From assembly GCA_002427045.1 (NCBI GenBank), contig DIPO01000030.1, positions 17,210-77,708 of the forward strand: a DNA stretch of 60,499 nucleotides, in the 5' to 3' direction. The notes beneath the pieces were generated by a model, which saw only the letters and a list, made by a program, of their open reading frames with translations, had not been told where the DNA came from and made no database searches. Of the stretch, positions 17,182-26,269 are shown piece by piece. Both the position numbers and the translations under genes were made by a program. The DNA comes from Firmicutes bacterium UBA5486. Its GTDB lineage: Bacteria; Bacillota; UBA4882; UBA10575. Position 1 is the stretch's first letter. Every line of letters starts with the position of its first letter.

Positions 17182-18240
17182 ATGAAAAAAGTATTTCTTT
17201 TTGGATATTATGGTTTCGGAAATCTTGGGGATGAACTTTTATGTACATATTATACTAGATTACTCTCTGAGCATTTCCCTGGATTAAAAATTATTATTTT
17301 AACAGGAAAACCAATCTGTTGGAAGACTGAGTTTGGAAGTGTAAGAGTCTCCCGTTGGAATCTACGGCAACTAGGAAAGTTGATTTCTCCCGGCGACTTT
17401 TTAGTGGGAGGTGGAGGCAGTATTTTTCAGGACGTAACCAGTAAAAGAAGTCTCTGTTATTATCTTGCCCTATTAGCCTTAGCTCACCAATGTAAAGCAG
17501 AAATAATTTTAGTAGGGCAAGGATTTGGCCCTCTTTCTCCACTTGGAAAGAAACTTACAAAACCTTTTTTGAATTTTACCAACATTATTTCCTGCCGCGA
17601 TCCTAAGTCTTTGACCGCACTAAAGACGATGGGGGTTACTAAGCCACTTTTACATCTAACAGTGGATCCCTTATGGGATCTAAAGACACCGAAAAGAACC
17701 CGGGACTTATCAAACCAACCTGTATTAGGGTTTTTCTTCCGGAAAGGAGAGCTAAAGCGTAAACGTAGATTACTTGCAGGGTTACATAAGCGGTTTGTAG
17801 AAATTAAATTGATTACCCTTTTCCCTGATGATCTCTTAGCTGCGCAAAAAATTGCCAAGGAGGTTGGACTCTCCCCTCCCCTTTTTATTAAAGATCTTGA
17901 TGATTTAAATATTGTGTTTTCTGAAATATCAATTGTAATCGGGGAGAAACTTCATGGCCTTTTACTGGCAGCTAAGTGGGGGCTTCCGGGTATTGGCTTA
18001 AGTAATGATCCGAAAATTAAAGCCTTCTGTCAACAGATGGAATGGCCATATTTTAACTGGCAGGAACGAAACCTTGAAAAATTAATAAATAAGGTAGTAG
18101 ATGAATTACTATCTAATATAAATCTGGTTTGTGAGCATCTGTTAAAGAAAACTACTGAGTTAGAATTAAAAGCCAGCAAGGAGCGGATTTGGTTTCTTCA
18201 GCAGATCAAGGAGGCTTTATCGTGTCCCCAAAAAAACTGA
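17182..18240 (+). CDS. csaB: Polysaccharide pyruvyl transferase CsaB
   Basis: This GT-B-like enzyme adds pyruvyl ketals from PEP to a cell-wall polysaccharide, the modification recognised by SLH domains. The 352-residue protein has the family N-terminus LFGYYGFGNLGDELL, the DFLVGGGGSIFQDVTS loop, LVGQGFGPL, and the C-terminal GEKLHGLLLAAKWG motif. It leads a cluster with tagA and yitT. The SLH protein at 20115 is a plausible client of the pyruvylated polymer. Confidence 0.92.
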   Translation: MKKVFLFGYYGFGNLGDELLCTYYTRLLSEHFPGLKIIILTGKPICWKTEFGSVRVSRWNLRQLGKLISPGDFLVGGGGSIFQDVTSKRSLCYYLALLALAHQCKAEIILVGQGFGPLSPLGKKLTKPFLNFTNIISCRDPKSLTALKTMGVTKPLLHLTVDPLWDLKTPKRTRDLSNQPVLGFFFRKGELKRKRRLLAGLHKRFVEIKLITLFPDDLLAAQKIAKEVGLSPPLFIKDLDDLNIVFSEISIVIGEKLHGLLLAAKWGLPGIGLSNDPKIKAFCQQMEWPYFNWQERNLEKLINKVVDELLSNINLVCEHLLKKTTELELKASKERIWFLQQIKEALSCPQKN

Positions 18241-19007
18241 TTCTTGGTTTTCCAATCAATATCATCAATCTTGAAGAAACTTTACAACTTTTAGAAAGCG
18301 TATTACCTTTTCAGTCCGGCAAAACGTCAAAAGGAAGAATAAGAGTAATAACTCTTAACCCGGAAATGATGATGATGGGTTTAAATGACCCTCACCTGCT
18401 GAAAGCATTGCTAAGTGGGGATTTAATCGTCCCGGATGGTATAGGTATCGTTTGGGCTTTGCATCTTTTTGGCGTAAAAGGACAAGAAAGAGTTACTGGT
18501 GTAGATCTAGTAGAGGGCTTGTTGACAAAAAGGCAAAATAGCGGGCTTAATATTTATTTATTGGGTGGTGAACCAGGCATCGCAGAAGCAGCAACTACAA
18601 AAATTGCTCACCAATGGCCGGGAATAAAAGTGGCCGGTTTTACTCACGGTTATTTCCCCCCTGATAAAAATCAAAAGATTATTCATGATATTAACCAGGC
18701 ACAACCTGATTTACTTCTGGTTGGTATGGGAGTTCCTCGCCAAGAATTATGGCTTGCTAATAACTGGGAAGCTCTTAAAGTCCCAATCGGAATAGGGGTT
18801 GGTGGCCTTTTAGATTTATGGGCAGGAAAAAACAGAAGAGCTCCGGAAGGCATTCGTAGAATTGGCTTAGAATGGGCTTATCGCGCCTTCAAGGAACCAG
18901 AAAGATTATGGCGTCTTCGGGTATTACCAAATTATATCCGAATAGTATGCAAAGAACGGTTTGGTAGGAGAAAATTAGGGGAGGGAAATAGTGATGAAAG
19001 CCTTTAA
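18222..19007 (+). CDS. tagA: WecG/TagA/CpsF-family glycosyltransferase
   Basis: This GT26 transferase adds ManNAc-type sugars to undecaprenyl-linked GlcNAc in teichoic-acid or related cell-wall polymer synthesis. TLNPEMMMMG, VPDGIGIVWA, RVTGVDLVEGLL, YLLGGEPGIAEAA, VGMGVPRQELWLANNW and GVGGLLDLWAGKNRRAPE are characteristic. A longer frame begins at 18189, but the GTG at 18222 has a perfect AAGGAGG 8 nt upstream, so I start there. It overlaps csaB by 19 bp, indicating coupling. Confidence 0.92.
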   Translation: MSPKKLILGFPINIINLEETLQLLESVLPFQSGKTSKGRIRVITLNPEMMMMGLNDPHLLKALLSGDLIVPDGIGIVWALHLFGVKGQERVTGVDLVEGLLTKRQNSGLNIYLLGGEPGIAEAATTKIAHQWPGIKVAGFTHGYFPPDKNQKIIHDINQAQPDLLLVGMGVPRQELWLANNWEALKVPIGIGVGGLLDLWAGKNRRAPEGIRRIGLEWAYRAFKEPERLWRLRVLPNYIRIVCKERFGRRKLGEGNSDESL

Positions 19008-19857
19008 GCAGGTAAACAAAGAGTTTAAAAAAGAGCTGTTTGACTATCTTGGGATTTTTGTTGGCGCGAATCTAACTGCTTTAGCACTAGTATGGTTTTT
19101 AATTCCCAACAAAATTGCAGCAGGCGGTGTTAGCGGGCTGGCTACAATAGTATATTACTTATGGGGATGGCCTGTAGGCCTGGTTATGCTGATTGTTAAT
19201 ATTCCTCTTCTCTTAGCTTGCCTCAGAATTTTTGGCCCTAAGTTTGGAATTAAGACCTTTTTAGGAACTATTCTTTTATCACTAGCAGTTGAATACTGGG
19301 GAGGAATAGTACACCCCTTAACCCTTGATCCTTTGCTGGCTTCTCTTTATGGCGGTGTACTTACAGGAATTGGTATGGGTTTAACCTTTAAGTGCCATGG
19401 CACAACCGGGGGGACTGATTTAGCAGCCCAGTTACTTAATCATTTTACCCAGCTAACAATAGGGCAGGGTTTATTTTTATTTGATGGAATAGTAATTGGA
19501 TTAGCCGGAATTATTTTTAGATCTGCGGAACTAATGCTTTATGCCTTAATTGCCGTTGCGGCTTCTGGTAAGATTATTGATGGTGTAATCGAAGGTTTTA
19601 GTTATTCAAAAGGAGCATTTATCATTTCCGATCATTCAGAAAAAATTGCCCAGAGAATACTTGAAGAAATGAACCGCGGTGTCACAGGTTTAGCAGGTAG
19701 AGGAATATATTCCGGTAAATCTCGTGAAGTTCTCCTTTGTATTATTGGCCGTACTGAGGAAACACGTCTAAAACAACTGGTTAGAGAAGAAGATCCTAGA
19801 GCTTTTGTGATTATTTCTAATGTCCATGAAGTACTAGGAGAAGGTTTTAAGGAATAA
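18991..19857 (+). CDS. YitT family membrane protein (DUF161 + DUF2179)
   Basis: This 288-residue protein has about five to six membrane segments (residues ~20-175) and a C-terminal soluble DUF2179 domain (~200-285). The signature is ...ANLTALALVWFLIPNKIAAGGVSGLATIVYY and FKCHGTTGGTDLAAQLL. Function is unknown for the family. It starts at GTG 18991 or ATG 18994; both fit the SD GGGGAGG. It overlaps the end of tagA by 17 bp. Confidence 0.9.
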   Translation: MMKAFKQVNKEFKKELFDYLGIFVGANLTALALVWFLIPNKIAAGGVSGLATIVYYLWGWPVGLVMLIVNIPLLLACLRIFGPKFGIKTFLGTILLSLAVEYWGGIVHPLTLDPLLASLYGGVLTGIGMGLTFKCHGTTGGTDLAAQLLNHFTQLTIGQGLFLFDGIVIGLAGIIFRSAELMLYALIAVAASGKIIDGVIEGFSYSKGAFIISDHSEKIAQRILEEMNRGVTGLAGRGIYSGKSREVLLCIIGRTEETRLKQLVREEDPRAFVIISNVHEVLGEGFKE

Positions 19858-20114
19858 ATAATAGTATGAGTAAATTACATAATTATTTTATTTGTTTATT
19901 TTATGCTAATTTATAACTCCTTAAAACAAAGATGTTTAAGCTTGTTTTTCTTAAATATAGAATGAAATAAGGAAGGAATTTGTTCTATTGAAGCGAATAA
20001 TATAATGTAAGGGCCATTTCTTTGTTTTTAGGGGATCCAGCGGATTAAATTCTATCCTTTGAATCTCCATTTGTTTGCGGCTCAACAAAAATAAATAAAA
20101 AAGGAGGATTAGAA

Positions 20115-20711
20115 ATGAAAAAAACCCTGATTGTATTACTTACTTTTGCTATGCTTCTTTCAACCGTATCAGTAGCAATGGGTGGTTTTGAAGATGCTCC
20201 GAAAGCTAGCCATTGGGCATATGATAACTTTACCCTACTCTACAATGTTGGTTTACTTAAAGGTTATCCTGATGGAACCTTTAAGGGAGAAAGATACGCT
20301 ACTCGTTACGAAATGGTTGAATTAACCGCCAGAGTTCTACAGTATTTAGAAGGCCGGTTACTGGAATCCGGTACAGTTCTTCCTAGTGACGGTAAAGCAG
20401 CCTTAAATGAGGCTAAAGTGAAGGAATTAGTCAGACAATCTCTATCCGAAGAGACTGTTAGCCAGGCTGAGCTTGATGATGTTTACACTGCTATTCAAGA
20501 GTTAGAAAATGAATTCAAAGATGAATTAGCAAAAAGAAGTGACGTAAACATTACCACTCTCGAAAATCGGGTTGCCTCACTCGAAACAAGAATGGATGAG
20601 CAGGATGCCCAGGTTGAAGCATTAAACCAGAATGTTAAAAAGGGAAAAACTCTCAGTATTGTAGGAATAATACTTGGAGTAGCTGGTATTGTATTCGGAT
20701 TTGTTCCCTAA
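20115..20711 (+). CDS. Small SLH-domain protein with coiled coil and C-terminal membrane helix
   Basis: This 198-residue exported protein has a signal peptide (1-23) and one SLH domain (~25-80: FEDAPKASHWAYDNFTLLYNVGLLKGYPDGTF, then ATRYEMVELTARVL). A coiled coil follows (~110-178, TTLENRVASLETRMDEQDAQVEALNQNVKK), then a final hydrophobic helix (~180-198). The SLH-coiled-coil plan resembles OmpM-type outer-membrane tethers of diderm Bacillota, but here a single helix replaces the beta-barrel. It likely binds pyruvylated cell-wall polymer made with CsaB upstream. SD AAGGAGG is well placed. Confidence 0.8.
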   Translation: MKKTLIVLLTFAMLLSTVSVAMGGFEDAPKASHWAYDNFTLLYNVGLLKGYPDGTFKGERYATRYEMVELTARVLQYLEGRLLESGTVLPSDGKAALNEAKVKELVRQSLSEETVSQAELDDVYTAIQELENEFKDELAKRSDVNITTLENRVASLETRMDEQDAQVEALNQNVKKGKTLSIVGIILGVAGIVFGFVP

Positions 20712-20724
20712 TACTGCTACATAT

Positions 20725-20771
20725 GGGTATTAAAAAACAAGGCCGTTACAAGGCCTTGTTTTTTAATACCC
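20725..20771. terminator. Strong 20-bp hairpin terminator
   Basis: A perfect 20-bp stem, beginning GGGTATTAAAAAACAAGG, has a 7-nt loop and lies 14 bp after the SLH gene stop. It may also serve the converging sucrose phosphorylase gene. A second weaker hairpin (GAACC...GGTTC, 20791-20814) followed by T-rich sequence lies beyond it. Confidence 0.85.
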
Positions 20772-20845
20772 AACATTCCTATCCTACATTGAGAACCTAA
20801 TATTCAATATTGGTTCTTTCTTCTTTCTTACAAAGATAATCATCA

Positions 20846-22297
20846 TTATATACTTAACTTACTATAACTATTTGTTTTTGGCTCAAAGTAACTAATTATA
20901 TACTGATGTGTTTTGAGATTAGCTTTTAGAGTAGTCTTATATTCTTTGTTTTGCCACATAATCTCCAATGAATTTTCATCCGTAGTAGCAATAACTTTAT
21001 AATCTCCTTGGAAAGCCGGGTATGAATTACGAAATCTCATTAAGCTAAATAGTTTTTTTACAACTGGCCTCTCCAAATTCTCTTCAACTTCTTCTTTAGT
21101 ATAATAGTGGCGATTGATATTCCTTCCTACCTTGGTCTTTTCCAAAAGTTCAATATCATTTTCTCCAGCTAGCAATCCTACATAATACACTTGTGGAATT
21201 CCGGGAGCAAAAAACTGAATTGCCCTGGCAAGCAAATACGCTTCATCATTATTACCTAATGCAGAATAATAAGTACAATTAATTTGATAAATATCCAAAT
21301 TATTATAGGCAGTAGTACTATAAACCCGCTTTACATTCGCCCCCCTGGAATATAGATAATCTTTAGTCTCTTCAATTTCTTCATCAGTTAAAAGATCCCT
21401 TGCATCCACCACTCCTATACCATCATGAGTATCTAAAGTGGTAAATTGTTTCTTAGGACAGATCTTCAACCAATTAACTAATCTCTTGTTAGAACCAGTA
21501 TAAAGAGAGTGAAGCAGAATCATCGGAAGTGCAAAATCGTAAACCCAATAACCTTGTTTCGCTAGTTTCAATTGAATCGAATAATGTTCATGGATTTCCG
21601 GAAGAATCTCAACTCCATAAGGTTTGAGAATAGATTCAACATATTTTAATAAATCCCATACATCTGGCTCCACAAAAAAACAATTAGTCCCTACTTTTTT
21701 TGTTGCATAGGCAAAAGCATCTAGCCTAATAATTGAAGCACCTTTCTCCGCAAGAAATACTAAGCAATCACGGATAAACCTCTTGCCAGTTTCGGTAGTT
21801 ATATTTAAATCAATCTGTTCATCAGCAAAGGTACACCAGATTTTCTCCCGGGTTCCATCGCTAAATTTTACATCAACAAACGGTGCTTTTGGTTTTCTCT
21901 TATAAATTAAATCAAGTTCTTCTTTACTAGGCTCTCCTTGAGGCCAAAAGTCCTTATATCTAATAAATAAATCAGCGTATATAGAATTATCCTTTTTCTT
22001 TTTATAATCTTGAAAATACTTTGATTGCCGGGAAATATGGTTAATCATAAAGTCGAAGATTAAATATAAATCATTATTCAAATCAGCAATATCATTCCAT
22101 GTACCAAACTTTTTATCTACTTCTTCATAGGTAATAGGGGCAAATCCTCTATCAGCCGAGGAAGGATAAAAAGGCAAAAGATGAATGCCTCCTACAGCAC
22201 CTTGGCAATATGTTTTTAAGATTTCTTTCATTTCTTTTAGATTATTACCTAAACTATCCGCATATGTAATAAGAACTATTTGGTTTTTAACTGACAT
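20846..22297 (-). CDS. gtfA: Sucrose phosphorylase (GH13_18)
   Basis: It converts sucrose plus phosphate to alpha-glucose-1-phosphate and fructose. The 483-residue protein has the subfamily N-terminus VLITYADSLGNNLKE and GGIHLLPFYPSSADRGFAPITY. The nucleophile Asp is in IIRLDAFAYATKK (about residue 193), the acid/base Glu in ILPEIHEHY (~234), and the stabilising Asp in TLDTHDGIGVVDAR. Related glycosylglycerate or sucrose-6F-phosphate phosphorylases share this scaffold, so the acceptor is not certain. The adjacent sucrose-type genes favour sucrose. I prefer the ATG at 22297 over the one at 22303 for SD spacing. A LacI-type operator lies upstream. Confidence 0.88.
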   Translation of the reverse strand: MSVKNQIVLITYADSLGNNLKEMKEILKTYCQGAVGGIHLLPFYPSSADRGFAPITYEEVDKKFGTWNDIADLNNDLYLIFDFMINHISRQSKYFQDYKKKKDNSIYADLFIRYKDFWPQGEPSKEELDLIYKRKPKAPFVDVKFSDGTREKIWCTFADEQIDLNITTETGKRFIRDCLVFLAEKGASIIRLDAFAYATKKVGTNCFFVEPDVWDLLKYVESILKPYGVEILPEIHEHYSIQLKLAKQGYWVYDFALPMILLHSLYTGSNKRLVNWLKICPKKQFTTLDTHDGIGVVDARDLLTDEEIEETKDYLYSRGANVKRVYSTTAYNNLDIYQINCTYYSALGNNDEAYLLARAIQFFAPGIPQVYYVGLLAGENDIELLEKTKVGRNINRHYYTKEEVEENLERPVVKKLFSLMRFRNSYPAFQGDYKVIATTDENSLEIMWQNKEYKTTLKANLKTHQYIISYFEPKTNSYSKLSI

Positions 22298-22358
22298 TAT
22301 CATCTACTCCTTTTCCTTCAAAGTCCATCCAAACAAATACAAGAGTAAATTTTATTTG

Positions 22359-22395
22359 ATTATATAATGTGTAAAAATATATCAACCGTTTAACA
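22359..22395 (-). promoter_or_regulatory. gtfA promoter with LacI-type operator
   Basis: On the minus strand, TGTTAAACGGTTGATA (22395-22380) closely matches the palindrome at 29679-29694. Its end overlaps a TTGATA -35-like hexamer, followed 15 bp later by TATAAT. The spacing is short, so the exact promoter is less sure than the operator. Confidence 0.6.
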
Positions 22396-22412
22396 TCCAG
22401 ATCATAAAATTT

Positions 22413-22435
22413 CCCCTTTCGTTTTATGAAAGGGG
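22413..22435 (-). terminator. Terminator of the lacI-type gene
   Basis: An 8-bp stem CCCCTTTC/GAAAGGGG with a 7-nt loop is followed by an AAATTTTA tail on the minus strand. It lies 20 bp after the repressor stop. Confidence 0.65.
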
Positions 22436-22455
22436 AGCAAAATCAGCTTACTCGT

Positions 22456-23433
22456 TCATGTGGTTTCCCTTTCTTGTAAAGTAACAGGGAGTATATTCTC
22501 TACAGCAACCTTTTCTTTATTCATTTGTTTGATTAATATCTCCATTGCTAACTTGCCCATCTTTTCGATCGGTTGTTTTATCGTAGTAATTTGGGGAGTA
22601 ACTAATGATGCAATATTAATATCATCATAACCAATAATTCGCACCTCATCCGGTATCTCTTTTTTTAATTGATAACAGATTTTGATGGCACTAGCCGCCA
22701 TTAGATCACTACTAGCAAAAATACCGTCTAGATTTGGATGTTCGTTAAATAAATCCAGTATTAAACGTTCATACTGATCTGTCTCAAAAACATTAATTTC
22801 TGTTTGTACCGTATAATATTTGATTCCCCGTTCTTGGGCAGTTTCTACAAAGGCTTCGTTCCGTTTATTAGCTAAAAGATCTAAGTTAAGATTACCACAT
22901 ATATGGGCTATTTCTTTACATCCCTTATCAATCAATAGGTTAGTCGCTAGTTTTCCCCCTTGGTAGTTATCCGAGGATACATAGGGAATCTTCTCTTTAA
23001 TCCTCCGATCAAAGGTAACAATAGGTAAATTAACTTTTGAATACTCTTCTACCTCTATAGTATGGCTAGCCATAATTATCCCATCAACCTGGTGCCGCTT
23101 GAGCATCTCAATGTATTCTTTCTCCTTCTCCCGCTCAAGTTGAGAATTACAAAGCAATATTTTATAACCTTTACTATGAGCGTACCCTTCAATATAAGCA
23201 GATAATTCTCCGAAAAAAGGATGTGAGACAGTAGGGATAATTAGCCCAATCAGATTAGACTTCCCACGATATAAGGACCGGGCAAGCTCATTAGGTTGAT
23301 AATTTAGTTCTTCCATAACTTTATATACTTTTTTCCTGGTAGCTTCACTAATGTATCCACGATTATTAAGAACTCGGGAAACAGTAGTAACCGTAACTCC
23401 TGCTTTTTCCGCTACATCTTTGATTGTCGGCAT
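22456..23433 (-). CDS. LacI-family repressor of sucrose utilisation
   Basis: This 325-residue regulator has an N-terminal helix-turn-helix and hinge (residues 1-55: TIKDVAEKAGVTVTTVSRVLNNRGYIS, then LNYQPNELARSL). A periplasmic-binding-fold sugar domain follows (~60-325). The longer frame from 23469 is rejected; the ATG at 23433 has SD GTAGGAG. Its neighbours are sucrose phosphorylase, fructokinase, GH32 and an ABC importer. Matching palindromes precede gtfA and the importer gene. It therefore most likely represses both units until sucrose or fructose is bound. Effector identity is inferred. Confidence 0.9.
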   Translation of the reverse strand: MPTIKDVAEKAGVTVTTVSRVLNNRGYISEATRKKVYKVMEELNYQPNELARSLYRGKSNLIGLIIPTVSHPFFGELSAYIEGYAHSKGYKILLCNSQLEREKEKEYIEMLKRHQVDGIIMASHTIEVEEYSKVNLPIVTFDRRIKEKIPYVSSDNYQGGKLATNLLIDKGCKEIAHICGNLNLDLLANKRNEAFVETAQERGIKYYTVQTEINVFETDQYERLILDLFNEHPNLDGIFASSDLMAASAIKICYQLKKEIPDEVRIIGYDDINIASLVTPQITTIKQPIEKMGKLAMEILIKQMNKEKVAVENILPVTLQERETT

Positions 23434-23690
23434 CTTTTCTCTCCTACTATACAAAACTCTGAACCCCATTTATAATATCAGCAAATTTAATTTAAATAAA
23501 TATTCTAAACATAATATTAACTACCCGTTCCATTATACATGATCTACACCAAATTTAACACTTAAAAACTTAAATCCTTAGCTTCCTCCCTAGAAAATAG
23601 TCCTAGTTGATTCACCCGACCTTGATTAAAACACTGGCGTGTACAGCGGAAGTCGGCGTGAACAACCAATTAAAGCGCCTCTGGAGCTTG

Positions 23691-23758
23691 TCGACTCACC
23701 TGGCTTATATTTTTATTATTTAATGTGTGCGGGCAGTAGCCAGCGTGAGCGACTACTT
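23691..23758 (-). repeat. 68-bp dispersed repeat, copy B
   Basis: Nearly identical to copy C (56781-56848): both begin TCGACTCACCTGGCT and end GTAGCCAGCGTG(A/G)GCGACTACTT. The fructokinase stop codon at 23716 is inside the repeat, so the repeat encodes that protein's last ~13 residues. Confidence 0.85.
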
Positions 23759-24681
23759 GGAAAAGATTTAACTGCACCTTTACGTGTTGTACTAAGGGCA
23801 GCAACCTTATTAGCAAAAGCTACCGCTTCAAAAGCCTTTTCTTGTGTTAAATTAGTTATCCCCATTTTCTCAGAGAAAATCTTATACAAGAAACCTCCCA
23901 TAAACGCATCTCCCGCTCCAGTGGTATCAATGGCATTAACCTTTATTCCCGAAACCTCCAAGTTAAAATCTTTTGTATATAGTTCTGCACCCTTTGCTCC
24001 CTTAGTATAAAGAATAACTTCAACTTCACCTGTAAACAAAGTTTGAATCGCTCTTTTTTTATCTTTAATGCCTGTAATAAAAGGAAGTTCTTCTTCACTT
24101 ATCTTTAAAATATTGCTCAGAGGGATAAACTCTATAATAGTTTTCCGACAATCTTCACTATTTTCCCATAAAGGCAATCGAACATTCGGATCAAAACTAA
24201 CTGTTCCTCCCTGTTCTTTAATTGCAGTAATCGCTTTTTTATGAGCATATTTTATTGGTGCTTCAATTAGGCTTACAGAGCAAAAATGTAAAACATCTCC
24301 TTTTTGAAACCATTCTTTTTTAATCTCATCTTCATGAAGTAACATGTCTGCACTAGGATTACGATAAAACATAAAGTCACGTTCTCCGTCTTTCTGTAAA
24401 CTAACAAAAGCCAACATCGTTTTTGCCTGCTCTGTTCGGCTTATATAACTAGTATCTACTCCTATCTCCTGCAAAGAAGAAAGGATGAATTCTCCAAAGG
24501 CATCAATACCAATTTTCCCGATAAAAGCGCTTTCACCACCTAATTTGGCTACCGCGCTTACCACATTTGCCGGAGCTCCACCTAATAACTTTTCAAAAGC
24601 AGTTACTTTACTTAGCTTAATCCCTTTTTCCTTAGGAATGAAATCAATTAACGCTTCTCCAATAGCAAAGACCTTTGGCAA
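23716..24681 (-). CDS. Fructokinase (PfkB/ribokinase family)
   Basis: It phosphorylates fructose released from sucrose to fructose-6-phosphate. The 321-residue protein shows GEALIDFIP, the GGAPANVVSAVAKLGG signature 1 region, FDPNVRLPLW, and the C-terminal DTTGAGDAFMGGFLYKI signature 2 with the catalytic Asp. It lies downstream of the GH32 gene in the sucrose operon. Its last ~13 residues (SSRSRWLLPAHIK) are encoded by a dispersed repeat and have no family counterpart that I recognise. Confidence 0.9.
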   Translation of the reverse strand: MPKVFAIGEALIDFIPKEKGIKLSKVTAFEKLLGGAPANVVSAVAKLGGESAFIGKIGIDAFGEFILSSLQEIGVDTSYISRTEQAKTMLAFVSLQKDGERDFMFYRNPSADMLLHEDEIKKEWFQKGDVLHFCSVSLIEAPIKYAHKKAITAIKEQGGTVSFDPNVRLPLWENSEDCRKTIIEFIPLSNILKISEEELPFITGIKDKKRAIQTLFTGEVEVILYTKGAKGAELYTKDFNLEVSGIKVNAIDTTGAGDAFMGGFLYKIFSEKMGITNLTQEKAFEAVAFANKVAALSTTRKGAVKSFPSSRSRWLLPAHIK

Positions 24682-24709
24682 AACAGCTCACCCTCTTTAA
24701 TACTTTGCA

Positions 24710-26176
24710 TTAATCAGTCATTTTTAAATCCCACTTTTCCAGACTCTCTACAATGCATTCTCCATTAGCAAATAGTTGTATTCCGGTCGCATCTTGTTCG
24801 GGGTAAATCCGACCAGTCATTACTTTTTCGCCTTCATTAATAAAAATCTCAATAGCACTTTTATCCACAAAAATCCTTAGTTTCAACTTACCATTAATTG
24901 GTGAGATTTTAGTTTTTCTTTCTCCTTGCGGTCCAAGGCCTGATTGATCACGATTAAATTTTAATACTTGTTCAGTCCTATTATACGAAATTACCGTCTC
25001 TTCCTTAGTACTGACCCGCAATTTTATACCAAATTCCTTCGCATCCCGTGCGATAAAAGAAACTTGTAGTTCATAACAGTCACCTTTAGTCTCTAATACC
25101 TTCTCGCCATAAAACGTAAAGTTTCTCAAGGCAAATCGTTCTTGCCTATATTTTTTAATTTCTCTTACTGGCTTGAAGTATAACCTTCCCTTTTTTGAAA
25201 TAATTTCTCTAGGAAGTGTCATCGCTCCTGCCCAGTTATGCCCCAATTTTTCTGTAGTTTCTGCTGTATCCCACATATTCATCCAGGCAATTAAAATTCT
25301 TCGGCCCTGTTTATCCAAGAGTGTTTGAGGAGCATAGAAATCAAATCCATAATCTAATGGATAAAATTTAATAGCATTAAATTTCCCGTTTTTAAAATTC
25401 ATCTGCCCTACAAGATACAGAGAAGAATGAAGATTTTGAAAGTCATTCCCCTGTACCCGCATAAACTGAGGTGAAACCAGAAGATAATCATAGTTTCCTA
25501 AGTGGAAAAAATCAGGGCATTCCCAAGTATTGCCCATCTGGCCATCACTTTTGGCAGCAACACTCACATATTGCCAATTTAATAAATCTTTTGTTTTATA
25601 TAGTAATACTTGTCCATTTCCTAACCTATCTTTTGACCCGATAAATGCATAGTAATATACGCCATGCTGTATTAGTTTAGGGTCGCGAAAATCTCGTTTA
25701 CTAGCTCCATCCGGTATCAGATCGATCCCAATAACTGGATTAGTTTTAAACTTTTTAAAAACCCTGCTATCCTCGGAATAAGCCAGACACTGAGTTTGGC
25801 GGTAGTCCTTTTCTTGGTTAGGGCCAGTAAAAACAAAACCTGTATACATTAGATATAATCTGTTTTTTATTTCCAAAGCACTACCAGAAAAACACCCATC
25901 TTGATCATATGGAGAGTCAGGCGCCAACGCAATTGGTAAATAGCTCCACTTGATCAAATCTTTGCTTACAGCATGCCCCCAGTGCATCCCGCCCCATACT
26001 GGTTCATAGGGGTTATGCTGATAAAAGAGATGATACTCTCCACCAAGCTGAATAAATCCATTAGGATCATTAATCCATCCATACTCGCCCATTAAATGAT
26101 AGTTTAATCGATATTTTTGATTAACTTTTCCTTTGTTTTTCTGAATAAACTTGTTCGCTTTAAAAATTTTCTCCAT
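24710..26176 (-). CDS. GH32 beta-fructofuranosidase (sucrose or sucrose-6-phosphate hydrolase)
   Basis: This 488-residue cytoplasmic enzyme hydrolyses sucrose to glucose and fructose. The nucleophile is the Asp in WINDPNG (residue ~37), the transition-state Asp is in FRDPKL, and the acid/base Glu is in WECPDFF. A beta-sandwich domain fills the C-terminal ~150 residues (FVDKSAIEIFINEG). Import here is by an ABC system, not a PTS, so free sucrose is the likely substrate. That makes an invertase role more likely than sucrose-6-P hydrolase, although the sequences are alike. Confidence 0.9.
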   Translation of the reverse strand: MEKIFKANKFIQKNKGKVNQKYRLNYHLMGEYGWINDPNGFIQLGGEYHLFYQHNPYEPVWGGMHWGHAVSKDLIKWSYLPIALAPDSPYDQDGCFSGSALEIKNRLYLMYTGFVFTGPNQEKDYRQTQCLAYSEDSRVFKKFKTNPVIGIDLIPDGASKRDFRDPKLIQHGVYYYAFIGSKDRLGNGQVLLYKTKDLLNWQYVSVAAKSDGQMGNTWECPDFFHLGNYDYLLVSPQFMRVQGNDFQNLHSSLYLVGQMNFKNGKFNAIKFYPLDYGFDFYAPQTLLDKQGRRILIAWMNMWDTAETTEKLGHNWAGAMTLPREIISKKGRLYFKPVREIKKYRQERFALRNFTFYGEKVLETKGDCYELQVSFIARDAKEFGIKLRVSTKEETVISYNRTEQVLKFNRDQSGLGPQGERKTKISPINGKLKLRIFVDKSAIEIFINEGEKVMTGRIYPEQDATGIQLFANGECIVESLEKWDLKMTD

Positions 26177-26269
26177 AATTTATAACACCCACATTCGTGT
26201 TGCAATAAGCTTATTAACCTGGTTTTAATTTAAATCATTCTGTAATACGAAGGTAGGTAGCGTCTACAA

